Shown one piece after another: positions 1 through 10,600 of a stretch of DNA of 20,299 bases. Numbering within the stretch: the stretch's first letter is position 1; each line of letters begins with the position of its first letter. Under the pieces are notes generated by a model. The model saw nothing but the letters and a program-made list of their open reading frames with translations, was not told the DNA's origin and did not search any database. This DNA is from Bremia lactucae (taxonomy: Eukaryota > Oomycota > Peronosporomycetes > Peronosporales > Peronosporaceae), in assembly GCF_004359215.1 (NCBI RefSeq), contig NW_027152213.1:647978-668276 (forward strand). Direction: 5' to 3'. The position numbers and the translations under genes were made by a program.

Positions 1-657
1 GTCTACAAGAGCGCGCTCTAAAGGCGACGCTTTTGGCCCGTTTAAACGAGGCCATTTAGATGGAGGGGGCATCTTTGGAATGCCACCCGTCACATAGCCG
101 CGTTCTAAACGACTGGCTTGTGACACCGACTGAGCACGTTCACGTGTCGTCGGCGGAGCTTTAGGCTCAGAATCCCCTGTGTCAGAACCATTATGGATTA
201 TGGTCTGAGCATAAGGCGTTGTGGTTCTACCCAACGGAGAAGCGGCTGCGCCTTTATGGTCTGCGCTCTCATTACCTGTCGCTAAGCTATCCAGCGTAGA
301 CGACGAGACAGCATTCGTAAATGCTGCTGTCTCCATGTTGTGAGCCATGAGAGAAGTTTGGATGGGCAATAATGCGCCCTCATCCTTCCTCATTAGCTCG
401 TTGTCCGCATCACTACTATGAGGTGACGGCAACGATGTCGACTCATTGTAGTCGACAATCAGCGACGGACCAGCATCCTCACTGTTAAAGTGGAATGGAT
501 CCTTAAGCCCCGTTAACTCGTCAGCAGCAGTAGCTGTCGGCGTTTCGTCTAAGGCATTGGACTCTGCCGGCTTGTTAACGCGGCGCGTTCGCTTAGTGCG
601 AGGTTGAGTGGGCGTCTTCGCAGACGACCCACCAACGTGACCCCTTTTAGGTGGCAT
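1..657 (-). CDS. Antisense ORF of an LTR retroelement, C-terminus outside window
   Basis: The minus strand is open for 219 codons, from an ATG at 657 to the left edge with no stop, so the protein continues outside the window. The plus strand has stops in the frames I read here. The product starts MPPKRGHVGGSS, has a basic nuclear-localisation-like cluster (PRTKRTRRVNKP, about residues 19-30), then a long acidic, Ser/Thr/Ala-rich, low-complexity stretch and a Pro/Lys segment (GGIPKMPPPSKWPRL). I recognise no catalytic or zinc-binding motif. The ATG lies about 115 bp from a + strand polypurine tract and LTR, so the ORF runs against that element's orientation. It could be an accessory antisense ORF, a gag-like protein of a differently oriented element, or a captured gene. 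Similarly placed minus-strand coding remains occur at 15844-17560. Function unknown. Confidence 0.6.
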   Translation of the reverse strand, partial: MPPKRGHVGGSSAKTPTQPRTKRTRRVNKPAESNALDETPTATAADELTGLKDPFHFNSEDAGPSLIVDYNESTSLPSPHSSDADNELMRKDEGALLPIQTSLMAHNMETAAFTNAVSSSTLDSLATGNESADHKGAAASPLGRTTTPYAQTIIHNGSDTGDSEPKAPPTTRERAQSVSQASRLERGYVTGGIPKMPPPSKWPRLNGPKASPLERALVD

Positions 658-772
658 CTTGGGTGCCGTGTACGGAGACACGTGCGCTAAAGTGATCGTG
701 AACTAGCGGCGCGTAAAGCTGCTCGCAGTTCGTCTCTCCTCTTTGACAAATTTAAAAATGTAAATTCGTTCT
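658..772. other. Short spacer between antisense ORF and polypurine tract
   Basis: This spacer probably holds the leader of the antisense ORF. I see no primer-binding-site-like TGG next to the LTR, which argues against the LTR at 787 being the 5' LTR of a minus-strand element. Confidence 0.35.
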
Positions 773-786
773 AAAGAGGGGGATGG
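773..786 (+). promoter_or_regulatory. Polypurine tract of an LTR retrotransposon
   Basis: AAAGAGGGGGATGG directly precedes the TGTAACGGG start of the LTR. It has the composition and position expected for the plus-strand priming site, and matches the tract next to the LTR at 18865 (TTAAATGGGGATGG on the minus strand). It sets the orientation of this element as +. Confidence 0.65.
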
Positions 787-1309
787 TGTAACGGGCTAAA
801 GTTGCCCTAATGCTACACAGTCCACGTTAAGTACACTTGGTGTACTTAAGGGGATGGTCAATTACCTAATTAAAGTAATTAGACCGCGCACTCGGGTGTT
901 GTCAAATTTCTGACCGACCCTTGTATATGTGATGCGCATAGGCGCATTTAAAGTAGGAGATATGACGGCTAGCGTCATCCGTTACGCGAATAAAGATACG
1001 CTCGCAATACATATTAAGTGCTATCTATGAAGATGAGGTTTTGATTAGTAGAAATAGGTTTTTATATTTAATGTGATTTATTATAAATCAGTCTGAAAAC
1101 TTCTTCCTACTTAGTACGTGCACGAGGAGCCGGATTACCGCTCCCGTGATGACACTCAACTAAAGTACTTAGTGTGTTGGGTGAGGTCGCTAATGCGCCC
1201 ACCACAACTACCTCACTGCACGCAAGAGAAGCAGGTTAAACCGCTTCCTCGCTGTGCTAGGGTGTGTGTCTAAGTAGAGCGTGGCCGCATTACGACGTGC
1301 CCGCCTACA
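787..1309 (+). repeat. LTR type A, probable 3' LTR of a + strand Ty3/gypsy-like element
   Basis: It begins TGTAACGGGC right after the polypurine tract and seems to end at TGCCCGCCTACA, giving an imperfect TG...CA inverted terminal pair. The start resembles the other LTRs in the window (TGTAACGGGG at 19802, TGTGACGGG on the minus strand at 18865). The 3' half (about 1136-1262) is rich in short inverted repeats, like the hairpin row of the other LTRs. The right boundary is inferred from the inverted end and could be off. The internal region lies to the left and mostly outside the window. Confidence 0.6.
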
Positions 1310-1440
1310 GGTGAAATAAAAGTAATTTACACTTGATTCGATAAATTGACACTATTAGTTAGATTACCTGATTACCTGACTCATAGCATTAATTTCTTTT
1401 ATTATATAGAATCAAAATACATTAATTAACAATTTTGAAG
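1310..1440. other. AT-rich unassigned spacer
   Basis: It lies between the end of LTR type A and an LTR type C fragment. It contains a small tandem ATTACCTG ATTACCTG and no coding signal. It may be flanking DNA or a decayed repeat. Confidence 0.4.
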
Positions 1441-1570
1441 TGTTACATGAAATTAATACTTAAAGATTGTTTATTAATATATTATCCAAAAGGTACATAA
1501 TATTTGGAGAATATTACTTTACATGGTAACATTTGAAAAGCTTATCCATTGGAAGATTACTAATTCTAGA
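1441..1570 (+). repeat. Truncated LTR type C fragment
   Basis: About 130 bp align with the first part of the complete LTR at 19802-20254, starting at that copy's base ~19815. Shared landmarks include TTACATGAAATTAA, TTAATATATTAT and GGAGAATATTACTTT / GGAGGATATTACTTT. The first ~13 bases of the LTR and everything after ~1570 are missing. The fragment joins directly to the pol relic that follows, so it may be what remains of that element's 5' LTR after a large internal deletion. Confidence 0.65.
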
Positions 1571-1576
1571 GCCTAA

Positions 1577-3657
1577 ACGGTTCTTGAGAGATCTGCATAG
1601 TGGTAGAATCAAGCAGATCTGCGTACTCGTCACAGAGGACAAATACGTAACCTTTACTTGGCGGTAATTTTTGCAGAGAACGAACGGGTTCTCAGCAGCT
1701 CATCAATGGATGAAAATGTCCTCGATGTGAAGACTCGGATTTAGAGATATACTACTTAATCCTGGGAGTCACTTAAGACAAATCCTTCATACAGGGATTT
1801 GATTGAATTCAGGTATGTATTCTCTGAAACAGTTCCATGCGAGTTGCCTAAGGATTAAGGCCCTCGACATGAGATCGAGCTCAAACCGACTGTGTCATGA
1901 AGCAGTAGCCACTGCCTCGTGAACAAGTACTTGCAATCGATAAAGAATTTATCGATCGATTAAAAGCGGGCCATGTAAGGGAGTCAACCTCTTCACATAG
2001 CTCACCGACATTCTGTGTGCGAAAGGCCACAAGAGGGTGGCGGATAGTGCACGCATTCAACAAACTGAATGCTGCAACGGTACCGGATCAAACGCCGATA
2101 CCTAGAAAAGACGTAATCATAGATGGTATGTCCAAGAGTATTATCTTTCGTCTATCGATCTAATGGATGGATTTTATCAGATCCTTTTGCGTGAACGGGA
2201 CATCCTGTACACAGCAGTGAGCACTCCCAGTGGGATGCTCTAGGAATGGCTAGGTATACCACAGGAGTTTAGAAACGCCGCGTAACGAATCTGTTGAGAC
2301 CGATGTGAGAATTACACCGAGTTATTTTGACTATGTATTCGACCATAGACGGGCTATAGACGGAAATACGGTCATGGAAGTTTATAAAAATCACGTTCGA
2401 CAGGTTCTTACACTTATGTGAAAGCATAAGTTGTACGCAAATCTCAAGAAGTGTATATATTTGCTGCAAGCGAATTTTCAGTTCTTGAGTGCAACGTCGG
2501 TAAACACGGCGTGCGCCCTGATCACGAAAAGATCAAGGCAATTACCGACTGGCCAGTTCCAGTCGATTGCAAGGGACTTAAAAAGTTCCTTGTATTAGCG
2601 GCGTCCTTGCACAAGTACTCACGCAATTATGCAGAGATGACAGTTCATCTCTCTCGTCTTTTGAAAAAAGACGAGAAATGGTTATGGAACGCTGATTGTC
2701 AGCGTTCCTTTGAAGGTATCAAGCAAAGCTTGATGCAACCGGCCATCTTGGCGATTGCAGATGAAGACAGACCATTCCATGTGGTCTGTGACACCAGCAA
2801 TTTCGAAATCGACTGTGCGTTAATGCAATACGATACAGACGGCGCGGAGCGCGTCGTCTGTTACCAGTCGCGTCAGCTGCAACCAGCTGTACGCAATAAC
2901 CCAGCGCACGAGAAGGAGCTCCTTGCCATGAAATATGCACTTGCTAAATTTAGGGTCCATCTCCTCGGAGACGACCGTTCATCGTATATACGGACCATGC
3001 GTCATTACGCACGGCCGTAAACAGCCCACACCTTTCGCAAAGAATGGCGAGGTGGCTATCCTTCTTCGCGGAGTATAACTTCTCCGTCGAATATAAACCA
3101 GGACGACTTAATGTCGTCGCTGATGCGTTATCACGCCGACCCGATTTCGAGTCAGCAGTGCACTCCAACAGTGAAAATAATTTTACTGTTGCAACACTTA
3201 CTACGAATGTTCCGTCATCAACCTTAGTTGATGACATAAAGAAAGCCTACAAAGAAGATAAGGACCTTCTATGTTTGATGGATCATTTAATGAATCCATC
3301 CGATAAAACTTTTAAAGATTTACCGGCTTTATATCGATCGTCATCCGATCGATACACAACACGTAACGGCTTATTGTATTACACAGCCGTTACCGGCGAC
3401 ACTTCACGTGTCGTCGTCCCAACCCACAATGATTTGCGCTTGCGCATCATATATGAGTGTCACGATTCACCAACAAGTGGGTATAGTGGGTGTGAGAAAA
3501 TTTATCTCACAGTAAGTCGCGACTTTTACTGGCCCGCCAGTATCAGTTCGTGCGCAAGTACATTCGTGCTTGCGAGGTATGTCAACGGGTGAAGCCTAGC
3601 CCTTCATCCCGTGCACCTCTCCAACCTCTACCACTTTCAGCAGAATGTTGGCAGTCC
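1577..3657 (+). pseudogene. pol: Ty3/gypsy pol relic A (RT, RNase H, start of integrase)
   Basis: Degenerate polyprotein in several frames. Order: protease-RT linker (RFLRDLHSGRIKQICVLVTE, from 1577), RT fingers (PHSSPTFCV, GWRIVHAFNKLNAATVP, ~2000-2090), RT motif A (LMDGFYQI, ~2160), the YxDD region as SYFDYVF (~2320), RT connection and tether (2451-2750), RNase H (PFHVVCDTSNFEI ~2775; KELLAMKYALAKFR ~2915; VEYKPGRLNVVADALSRR ~3085-3140) and the integrase zinc-binding start (CEVCQR, ~3575). The longest open pieces are 2451-3020 and 3044-3592, separated by frameshifts. The RT has several stops, the second catalytic Asp of YFDD has become Tyr, and the second His of the integrase HHCC site reads Tyr. 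The relic stops within the early integrase. It cannot encode active enzyme. Confidence 0.9.
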
Positions 3658-5426
3658 GTATTTCAAAAGCAACATCTAAGAAGATTTGCGAAAGTCCTAG
3701 ACTGGAGAATCGATCGGAGGGGTCTCGCTGTAATTGCGCAATCACATCTAGAGACACTTGGGGAGGAAAACCGGAAAACCTTCAAATTAAAATTGTGGAA
3801 ATAAGTTTCGAAAATGGAGGGAAAAAGTCTCCAAGATTACGAGGAATAAGTTGTCAGGTACCTATAGAAATAAGTCTTGAAGAAGAATCTGACACACTGA
3901 ATGTCGCAGTAAACAGAATCAAGTGTAGGCACGTATACACTTGATCTGATAGCGTCTCCGAAGTATACTTCGGAGATAACTCAATTACCAACGCTAGGAC
4001 CGCAACGGTGCTTGCGTGATCTGAGTAGTGGCAAAGTTAAACAGATCTGCGTACTTGTCACAGATGGTAGGTGGCCGATATTCGGTCGGCAATATTATTT
4101 CTTGAAAATGAACGGGTTCTCAGCAGCTCATCGATGGACAAAAGTGTTTTCGACTAATAGACTCGGATGGAGGGTTCTACGTCTCAATTTTGGGAGTCTT
4201 TGAAGACAAACCCTTAATATAAGAATTTGATCAAATCCAAGGATGTATTCCTTGAATCCGTACCTGGCAAGTTGCCTAAGAACAACTGCACTCGACACGG
4301 AACCGACCTAAGACCAGATTCAAAATACTGTGTCATGAAGCTGTGGCTACTGCCTCGAGAAAAAGTATCAGCGATTGATTTGTTTAATGCCAATCGCTTG
4401 GCAGCGGGCCATGTGAGGGAGTCAATCTCCGCACATAGCTCTCCGACCTTCTGCGTGGGTAAAGCAATAGGAGGGTGGCGGATTGAGCATGCGTTCGATA
4501 AATTGAACGCTGCAACGGTATCGGCTCTAACGCCAATATCACGAAGAGACGTAATCATTGACGGTATGTCAAAGAGCCAACGAGTGACAAGGGCTAAGAA
4601 GACCCCCTGCGACATTCAACAGATGTGTAACCAATCTGCTGAAATCGGTGGAGGATATTGCTCTGAGCTATTTTCATGACGACATCGTACATAGCAGAGC
4701 AATGAACGATATGTCGGATGTTGAAGTACACCGTACCCACGACCGAAAGGTTCTTACACTTATGCGTAAGCATGAGTTGTATGCAAATTTCAAGAAGCGT
4801 ATATTCGCTGCAAGAGAAACTACACTTCTTGGGTGCATCGTGGGTGACCACGGTGTACGATCTGATCTTGAAAATATCAAGGCGATCACCGCTTGGCTGG
4901 ACCAGTCGATGTAAAAGGACTTCGTTAGTTCATCGGATTAGCGAGGTACTTACATAAGTACTCGCGCAATTATGTCGAAATGACTGTACATCTTTGATGA
5001 ATGTTAAATAAAGATGTGAAATGGTCATGAAACGCTGCTTGTCAGCGTTCCTTTGATGGTATCAAGCAAAGCTTGAAGCAATACCTAACTTTCGCGATTG
5101 TGGACCAAGACCAACCATTTCATGTGGTTTGTGACGCCAGCGGTTTTGCAATAGGCTATGCGCTTATGCAATGGGATACAGAAGGCGCTGGGCGCGTCGT
5201 TTGCTATCAGTTGCGTCAGCTTTAACCAGATGATCGCAAATATCCAGTGCATGACAAGGAACTCTTTGCCATGAAATATGCACTGGCTAGGTTTAGGATG
5301 TATTTAATTAGAGATAGACCTATTATCGTTTGAACGACCATGCGTCGTTACTCACGGCCGTAAACAGTCCCCACCTCTCGCAAAGAAGAGCAAGATAGTT
5401 GTCTTTTTTCGCGGAGTAGAACTTCT
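3658..5426 (+). pseudogene. pol: Ty3/gypsy pol relic B, 5' part (protease end, RT, RNase H)
   Basis: A second copy of the same polyprotein family in the same orientation. It begins with a stretch that may be the end of the protease region (FAKVLDWR, ~3690), followed by RCLRDLSSGKVKQICVLVTD (~4003) and RT fingers (PKNNCTRHGTDL, HSSPTFCVGKAIGGWRIEHAFDKLNAATV, 4280-4520). Around 4575-4590 it jumps from DVIIDGMSK to the PATFNRCVTNLL block, losing the RT motif A segment (LMDGFYQI in relic A). The YFDD box reads SYFHDDIVHSRA (~4670). RNase H follows with PFHVVCDASGFAIG and KELFAMKYALARFR (~5115-5300). Many stops and frameshifts occur. The reading stops at FFAE*NF because a LINE is inserted at 5426/5427, and it continues at 14641. 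Confidence 0.88.
5414..5426 (+). repeat. Target-site duplication, left copy
   Basis: GAGTAGAACTTCT here is identical to 14628-14640. It lies directly left of the LINE's oligo-T (oligo-A on the minus strand). Removing the LINE and one copy restores continuous gypsy RNase H coding. Confidence 0.9.
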
Positions 5427-5565
5427 TCTTTTTTTGGTACATTACAGTCATTTAATTATCCTAACGACCCGAAATTGTCCGTCCGACTAAGGCCTACACA
5501 TCCCTCGTCGCTTTGGTAGCTATGTATTGCTAAATGCTACCACATGCACACTACAACGGCGTGCC
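5427..5565 (-). other. LINE 3' UTR and oligo-A tail
   Basis: The ~139 bp between the RNase H stop and the left target-site duplication end in seven consecutive As (minus strand) near 5429-5435. A potential stem-loop GGTAGC...GCTACC lies at 5515-5541. In LINEs the 3' UTR is where the element's own RT starts copying. Whether this hairpin is recognised is inference. Confidence 0.65.
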
Positions 5566-6180
5566 TTACTGTTGTCCAGCTTCACCGCGCATCTTATCAA
5601 CGTGAGCTGTCCCATTCATGTCGATCCAGTGACCTAAGTCCCCTCTTAGTGCCTCCGTGACGCTTTTCCACCGTGGAGGGAGCCGCTTCACGTCCGCTTG
5701 GATGATTTGTGTGCTCTTCTTCGAGTCCGTAGCTATGTTAGCCAGAGCATCCGCCATTTTATTGAAATGTCGAAGATGATGTTGCCATGTGGCCACATTC
5801 AACCGATCTGCGATTGTCCTGCATTGTCGGTATAGGTCTTGCAAATGCCGTGCTTTCGGCGGCTTCCTCCTCCTCATGTGCCCCAATATGAGGTTACTGT
5901 CTCCGACCATGTGAAGACCATCCAGATTATAGGCCTGGGCCTTCCTGAGACCAAACAGGAGACCCTTGTACTCAGCCACGTTATTAGTTGTGGCGGAGGC
6001 AGCGAGCGAGAAGCTGCCCATCCATATAATAGCTGGCAGATTGGAGGCCATTTCGCCCACAACAATGATGGATCCGGCTCCCCCGGGACCCGGATTCCCT
6101 CGCGCACCCCCATCAAAGAATAGTATCCGGTACCCTCTGTCCTCCTTACAACGGAGCTCCTCCGTAAGCCGCCGGAAGTG
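5566..6180 (-). pseudogene. LINE RNase H domain (archaeal-type)
   Basis: One uninterrupted frame from ~6180 to the stop at 5566. It carries the RNase H acidic residues in order: FFDGGARGNPGPGGAG (first Asp, codon at 6112-6114), NNVAEYKGLLFGL (Glu), HMVGDSNLILGHM (Asp) and NKMADALANIA (final Asp). The DGGxRGNPGPGG signature is the archaeal/plant-LINE form and differs from the retroviral-type RNase H of the neighbouring gypsy relics (VVCDASxFAIG). The domain would degrade RNA of the RNA-DNA hybrid during reverse transcription. It is the best-preserved enzymatic module in the window, but lies downstream of many frameshifts. Its last ~45 residues (DVKRLPPRWKSVTEALRG and on) are an extension I cannot place. 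Confidence 0.85.
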
Positions 6181-6403
6181 CCATCAAAAGCCGCATGTAC
6201 GACCCATGCCGCGCGACAGACCGCCTCATCTTGTCGTCCCGTCAAAACGAATTCTTGTAACGTAAGCCGCCCTTGGGGTAATCGACCACGAAGAAGGGCT
6301 ATTGCACGACATAGCGAGTTGTCCAGCGTCGCGTCCCTGCTTCTGCATCGTCGGTTCCATACGGCCTGAAGCATTTGCAAAACTCCTAGTCGCCAGCGCT
6401 CGT

Positions 6404-9309
6404 TTAAGGTGTCATAGCACCAGCTATATATCTCCTCCTTCTGTGCCTCTGCCATGTTTCCATAAAGCTGCTGCAGCACCTGCCTAATTCTAGTTGGCAC
6501 CATTTGCAACCTGAACTAAATATGGAACGGGGATCATTAGCCTCCAGTTGCAATCCGAGGTCTATCCACTTACCCAGAAACCCCCTCCATAGTGGTCTCG
6601 CTACTCGACAGTTCCACCATATATGCGCCTTGGTGATCCCGAGATCTCGACACTCTGGCAGTGGGCAGCCCTCATCTTTATGCGGTATAATAACTGGGTC
6701 GCCCATACCGTAGCACCTGTGATAATGCGGATGTCTATCCAATCCACGGTTCCCAGCCCCTCCGCGATGTGCGAATTGTCCGCAGCCCACGCTTCCTTTC
6801 GGTTGGCCACTTCCTGGAGTCCGATTCTGCGTTCACTCGCGCGTACCACGTCTTTATAGTATTGGCGTGTATGTGGTTTCGCTCCTTTCCGTCGCCTCAG
6901 GTCAACGAGTCTGTGCAGGGCCGGATGTGGACCAACCTTCTCGATTCGGCACTGTTGCCCTGCCCACTGTTGGAGGGGAATGCTCGCCTCCTGCCATGTG
7001 CCCACAACGAACGTGTAAGAGACCTGGCCAGGTTCTGTGAAAACTGAGAGATGCACGGTACCATCACTGGTGGTGGATGGACGTGTGTGGACCTCGAAAG
7101 GCGTGTCCGGTGGCGTCGTTGTGACAGGGATGACGGTGGCCTGTTCACGATTATATAATATCTCGGGAAAATTCGCAATGAGTGCGACTATTAGCGGTCG
7201 TAAAGCTGACAGAAAGCGTGAGTCCTTCGCCGTAAAAGTCAACTTTGTCCTGCTAGTCTTGTGCCAACCGAGAATACTCCCCACGATGCCTCGGCCCCAC
7301 ATCACTTTCATCTCAGCGCCCGGTTTAATCACTCCAGTAGGCGTGAACAACGGGAAGTTATTCAGGTTCAAATATGGTAGCCACACAATTTGTACCGATT
7401 CATAGTGAGTTGCGAAATAATTTCTGATTGTCAAGAGCTCAGATCTCAGCATTGCTGTGAGATCGATTTCACATGAGGTGTCATCCCATAATAGACTCGT
7501 GGGTACCTGCTTCTCTATGTGCGAATAGAATCTGGCGACCTGAGCTACATGCTCGCCGTGATGGCCTGACCCCGCATGTTCCCCCAGCACACATCGCCCT
7601 GCTGCCCAGAGCGTACTGCCAGCTGCAAAACCCGTAACTCTTCGTCTTGTCCATCCCATCGTGAGCTTCTGCGCTGCACATTCGTGCTTCTTGCCATTGC
7701 GGAGTAACACTTCGCCAATAAGTAAGCTTGTCTTTGTAGCTGAAGAGCCCCAGCGTGACACTGTGACCGCAGATAATGCCAAGAGCTCAGCGCGTAAATT
7801 TGGGACAGCAAGTCCACCTTCCTTTCGCCGTAGTCCGGCCACCGTTCCCGTCATCCACGTAGTACATCGGGTGTCCAATTTGTCGAAAACTCCATGCCAG
7901 ACATAATTCTTAATGTACTTTTCCATTAGTCGAACCGTTCGTGTGGTTGGCCATGCGTGTCTTGCGATATATAGGAGTTTCGCCAGAATAACCGCCGACG
8001 CCACCATCGCTCGTTGTTCTATCGTGAGCGTCTTCTGACTGGCAAGTCGAACCCGAGTCTTCAGTTGGTNNNNNNNNNNNNNNNNNNNNNNNNNNNNNNN
8101 NNNNNNNNNNNNNNNNNNNNNNNNNNNNNNNNNNNNNNNNNNNNNNNNNNNNNNNNNNNNNNNNNNNNNNNNNNNNNNNNNNNNNNNNNNNNNNNNNNNN
8201 NNNNNNNNNNNNNNNNNNNNNNNNNNNNNNNNNNNNNNNNNNNNNNNNNNNNNNNNNNNNNNNNNNNNNNNNNNNNNNNNNNNNNNNNNNNNNNNNNNNN
8301 NNNNNNNNNNNNNNNNNNNNNNNNNNNNNNNNNNNNNNNNNNNNNNNNNNNNNNNNNNNNNNNNNNNNNNNNNNNNNNNNNNNNNNNNNNNNNNNNNNNN
8401 NNNNNNNNNNNNNNNNNNNNNAGGGGTTCTAATGCCAGTATGAAAAGCATCGGTGCCAAAGGGCACCCTTGTCGTACGCCCCGTGTGATAAAAACTTTTC
8501 TCGACCTCGAGCCGTTGGCCAGGAGCCGACCACTCGTGCCGGTATGTAGTGTTCGGATAACCTCCACGAGGTGAGGCGGATACCCGTGGCGGCTAAGCAC
8601 TGCATAGAGAAATTCTCTATCGAGCGTATCATAAGCCTTCGCGAAAGTCAAGCTATAACTGCATCACGCAGTTCCGGTGAATGAGGTACCGTGGCTTGAG
8701 CTGCCATGAAGTAGTCAAGTACGGCATGTATGTCACGGTTAGGCACGAATCCATGCTGATGAGTGTGTTCTCGGCTGTCGAGAGTCCGCCTTAACGCCGT
8801 CGCTATTACTCGTGTGAACAGCTTATAATTTGTATTCAGAAGTGAAAGGGGCCTGTAGTTGAGCGGGTTACTGCTGTCGCCCTTCTTCTTGAGCCAGAAT
8901 ACATCTTTTCCAAAAAGGAGGTTGGACACACGTGGGCGTTGTACCAGAATTGGAAAAGCTTGAGCGTCAGAGGTATGAGCTCCGGTGAATAATGGATATA
9001 CCAATCGTTACCGAGTCTATCTGTACCACACGCCTTCCCGTGCTTACATGCCTTGAAAGCAGAGGTAAGAGTTTCCTTGGTGAAGAGTGTCTCTGTTTCC
9101 AGACCACCAACATCATCAGTGGGTTGAGCTTGCATCCAATCAGCCGCGAGTTCCTTTCCTTCCCTAGAGTCCGAACCTTGCAGAATGGAACTCCATGCAT
9201 CAGCCAATGTCTCTGCTTTTTCAAAGACTCCCCGTTGGGGGTGGCCCTCCGCTGGGCGAAGGGTGGGGATAACGTTGTCACCAAACCGACAAGGGATGCG
9301 CATAAACAT
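6404..9309 (-). pseudogene. LINE reverse transcriptase domain and C-terminal zinc-finger segment
   Basis: RT landmarks on the minus strand: KACGTDRLGNDWYIHYSPEL (~9060), NYRPLSLLNTNYKLFTRVIA (~8850), HQHGFVPNRDIHAVLDYF (~8755), motif A remnant FAKAYDTLDREFL (~8640; the usual leading Asp is displaced by compensating indels), GVRQGCPLAPMLFILALEP (~8470). The catalytic Asp-Asp motif falls in the 352-base gap. After the gap the frame is open from 8069 to 6601 (TIEQRAMVASAVILAKLLYI, MEKYIKNYVWHG, RRKEGGLAVPNL), typical of the RT thumb and post-RT region of L1-like elements. At ~6690 the frame shifts into CPLPECRDLGITKAHIWWNC, a Cys/His pattern like the zinc-binding segment that follows many plant LINE RTs. 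Confidence 0.88.
8070..8421. other. Assembly gap (352 N)
   Basis: Unresolved bases lie inside the LINE RT. The reading frames on the two sides do not match for a 352-base gap. Either its size is estimated or another lesion lies inside it. Confidence 0.99.
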
Positions 9310-9769
9310 TGCCTTTGTAGTCTTCCCTCTTTTCCACGTATGTGTCCTGAATAATTTGCGTTGCGTGACCGTAACCAGTTTCTCTTCGTCTCCGCAATCA
9401 CGTGCAGCAGATCAGTGGAAGCTTTGGCCACAGTTGAACGCTTCCTTCCTGTCCAGACTGTACAGCAATAGCCTCTCGATTAATTTGTTGATCATATCTA
9501 CGATACAAACGTTTCAGCTTTTTGCGATACGTATTTTTCAGGCTCTTCTTGGCTGCTTTCTTGTGCCTGAGAATACTGAGGACAATTTTGTGCTTCAGTT
9601 TATCCCATGCATCGGCAGCTGTCGCGGCATTGTAATTTTCACGTTCCAGCTCGAACTCGAAGTAAGCTAGCTCGACCCGTACATATTTGTCCACTCGATG
9701 TGCCGCGTAAGGCTGAACTGGGAAAACTCGGGGTTCTCTCTTAATGCGCACCGGGTTCTCCGGGTTGCG

Positions 9770-10600
9770 AATATGTAATATAACCCCCTTATGATCTCCA
9801 CTTAGTCCAAATGTATCCAATTCCGTGGAAGTAGCCCATAAGCGTGCCGTATCACTCACATATCACCTATCGAGCCTACTGGTTGCACGACGGAGCCCTG
9901 GCAGCGAATACGAGTACGTATGGTATCTCTTGTAAAAATCCATGATGCCTGTTTCGTCTGAGGCTTCCGGCATGCACTGCTGTATGGAGTCCATCAAACA
10001 CCATTTTGTCAAAAGCCTGCGAAGTGCGGGCGAGTCGTGCGCAGAAGCGGCTGAAGTGAAAGATCTGTCGTGTACTTAGTACAATGTACAATTGAAGTCA
10101 CCTCCAATATAGAGGTGTGCTTCCGATGGAAATTGTATGCTGGTCAGCCCCGAGTAGAAGGCCTCTCTGGCAGCTTTCTCGACTGGGGCATAGACGTTAC
10201 ATAAAACCACTATGTGGCTGTCAACTTCGCCTTGCAGTGCATGAAGTGGTCCGTCCAATGTTCTTTGGCACACGGTTGGAGCTCCCTAAATTTTGACCGG
10301 GGATGTATCAACATGCCTACTCCCCCAGTCTCGAGCGACGCAGCTGCCCAATACGAACGTAACGGACTTTCTTGACCAACTCGGTACCCCCACTGTGCTG
10401 CGTGAAGCCGAGTTAATTCTGGGATATCCTGCTCATTGACATGTGTTTCCTGAAGGAACACCTCATCAAATTGGCTGTGCTGGCGCTTGAAAGAAGCAAG
10501 CCAGTCGTCGCGGTCCTGGTCCGATCTTCCAAAACCTCGGACATTTTGTGTTAAAAGTCCAGTTGTCCTTTTATCTGCGTGTAGTGGCGAAGTATCATAT
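9770..10600 (-). pseudogene. LINE apurinic-type endonuclease domain (EEP family)
   Basis: Motifs occur in the family order: LLTQNVRGFG (Asn motif, ~10560), FDEVFLQETHV (catalytic Glu, ~10460), NVYAPVEKAAREAFY (~10190), GGDFNCTL (Asp/Asn motif, ~10090) and LSGDHKGVILHI (Asp-His motif, ~9785). These are the metal-binding and catalytic positions of exonuclease III-like nucleases that make the target nick in L1-type LINEs. The domain spans three frames, with shifts near 10275 and 10075, and a TGA near 9863 follows SRLDR and precedes YVSDTARLW. The key residues survive although the frame does not. Gly within LSGDHKGV, where LSDH is usual, may be a family variant. Confidence 0.85.

Noticed and set aside
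787..1309. LTR A as the 5' LTR of a minus-strand element whose gag is the ORF at 1-657
   Set aside because: The sequence next to the LTR on that side is a polypurine tract and has no TGG primer-binding site. Two other loci show the same antisense arrangement. The possibility is not fully excluded.
1881..2469. Minus-strand ORFs across gypsy relic A
   Set aside because: The + strand shows RT motifs (HSSPTFCV, HAFNKLNAATVP, LMDGFYQI) over the same bases.
1577..3657. RxLR-type effector gene suggested by RFLR near 1580
   Set aside because: The RFLRDL text belongs to the protease-RT linker of the gypsy polyprotein, with the homologous RCLRDLSSGK in relic B. There is no signal peptide or start.
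5839..7906. + strand open frames over the LINE RT and RNase H
   Set aside because: The minus strand carries clear RT and RNase H motifs here; the + frames have only low-complexity text caused by GC-rich codons.
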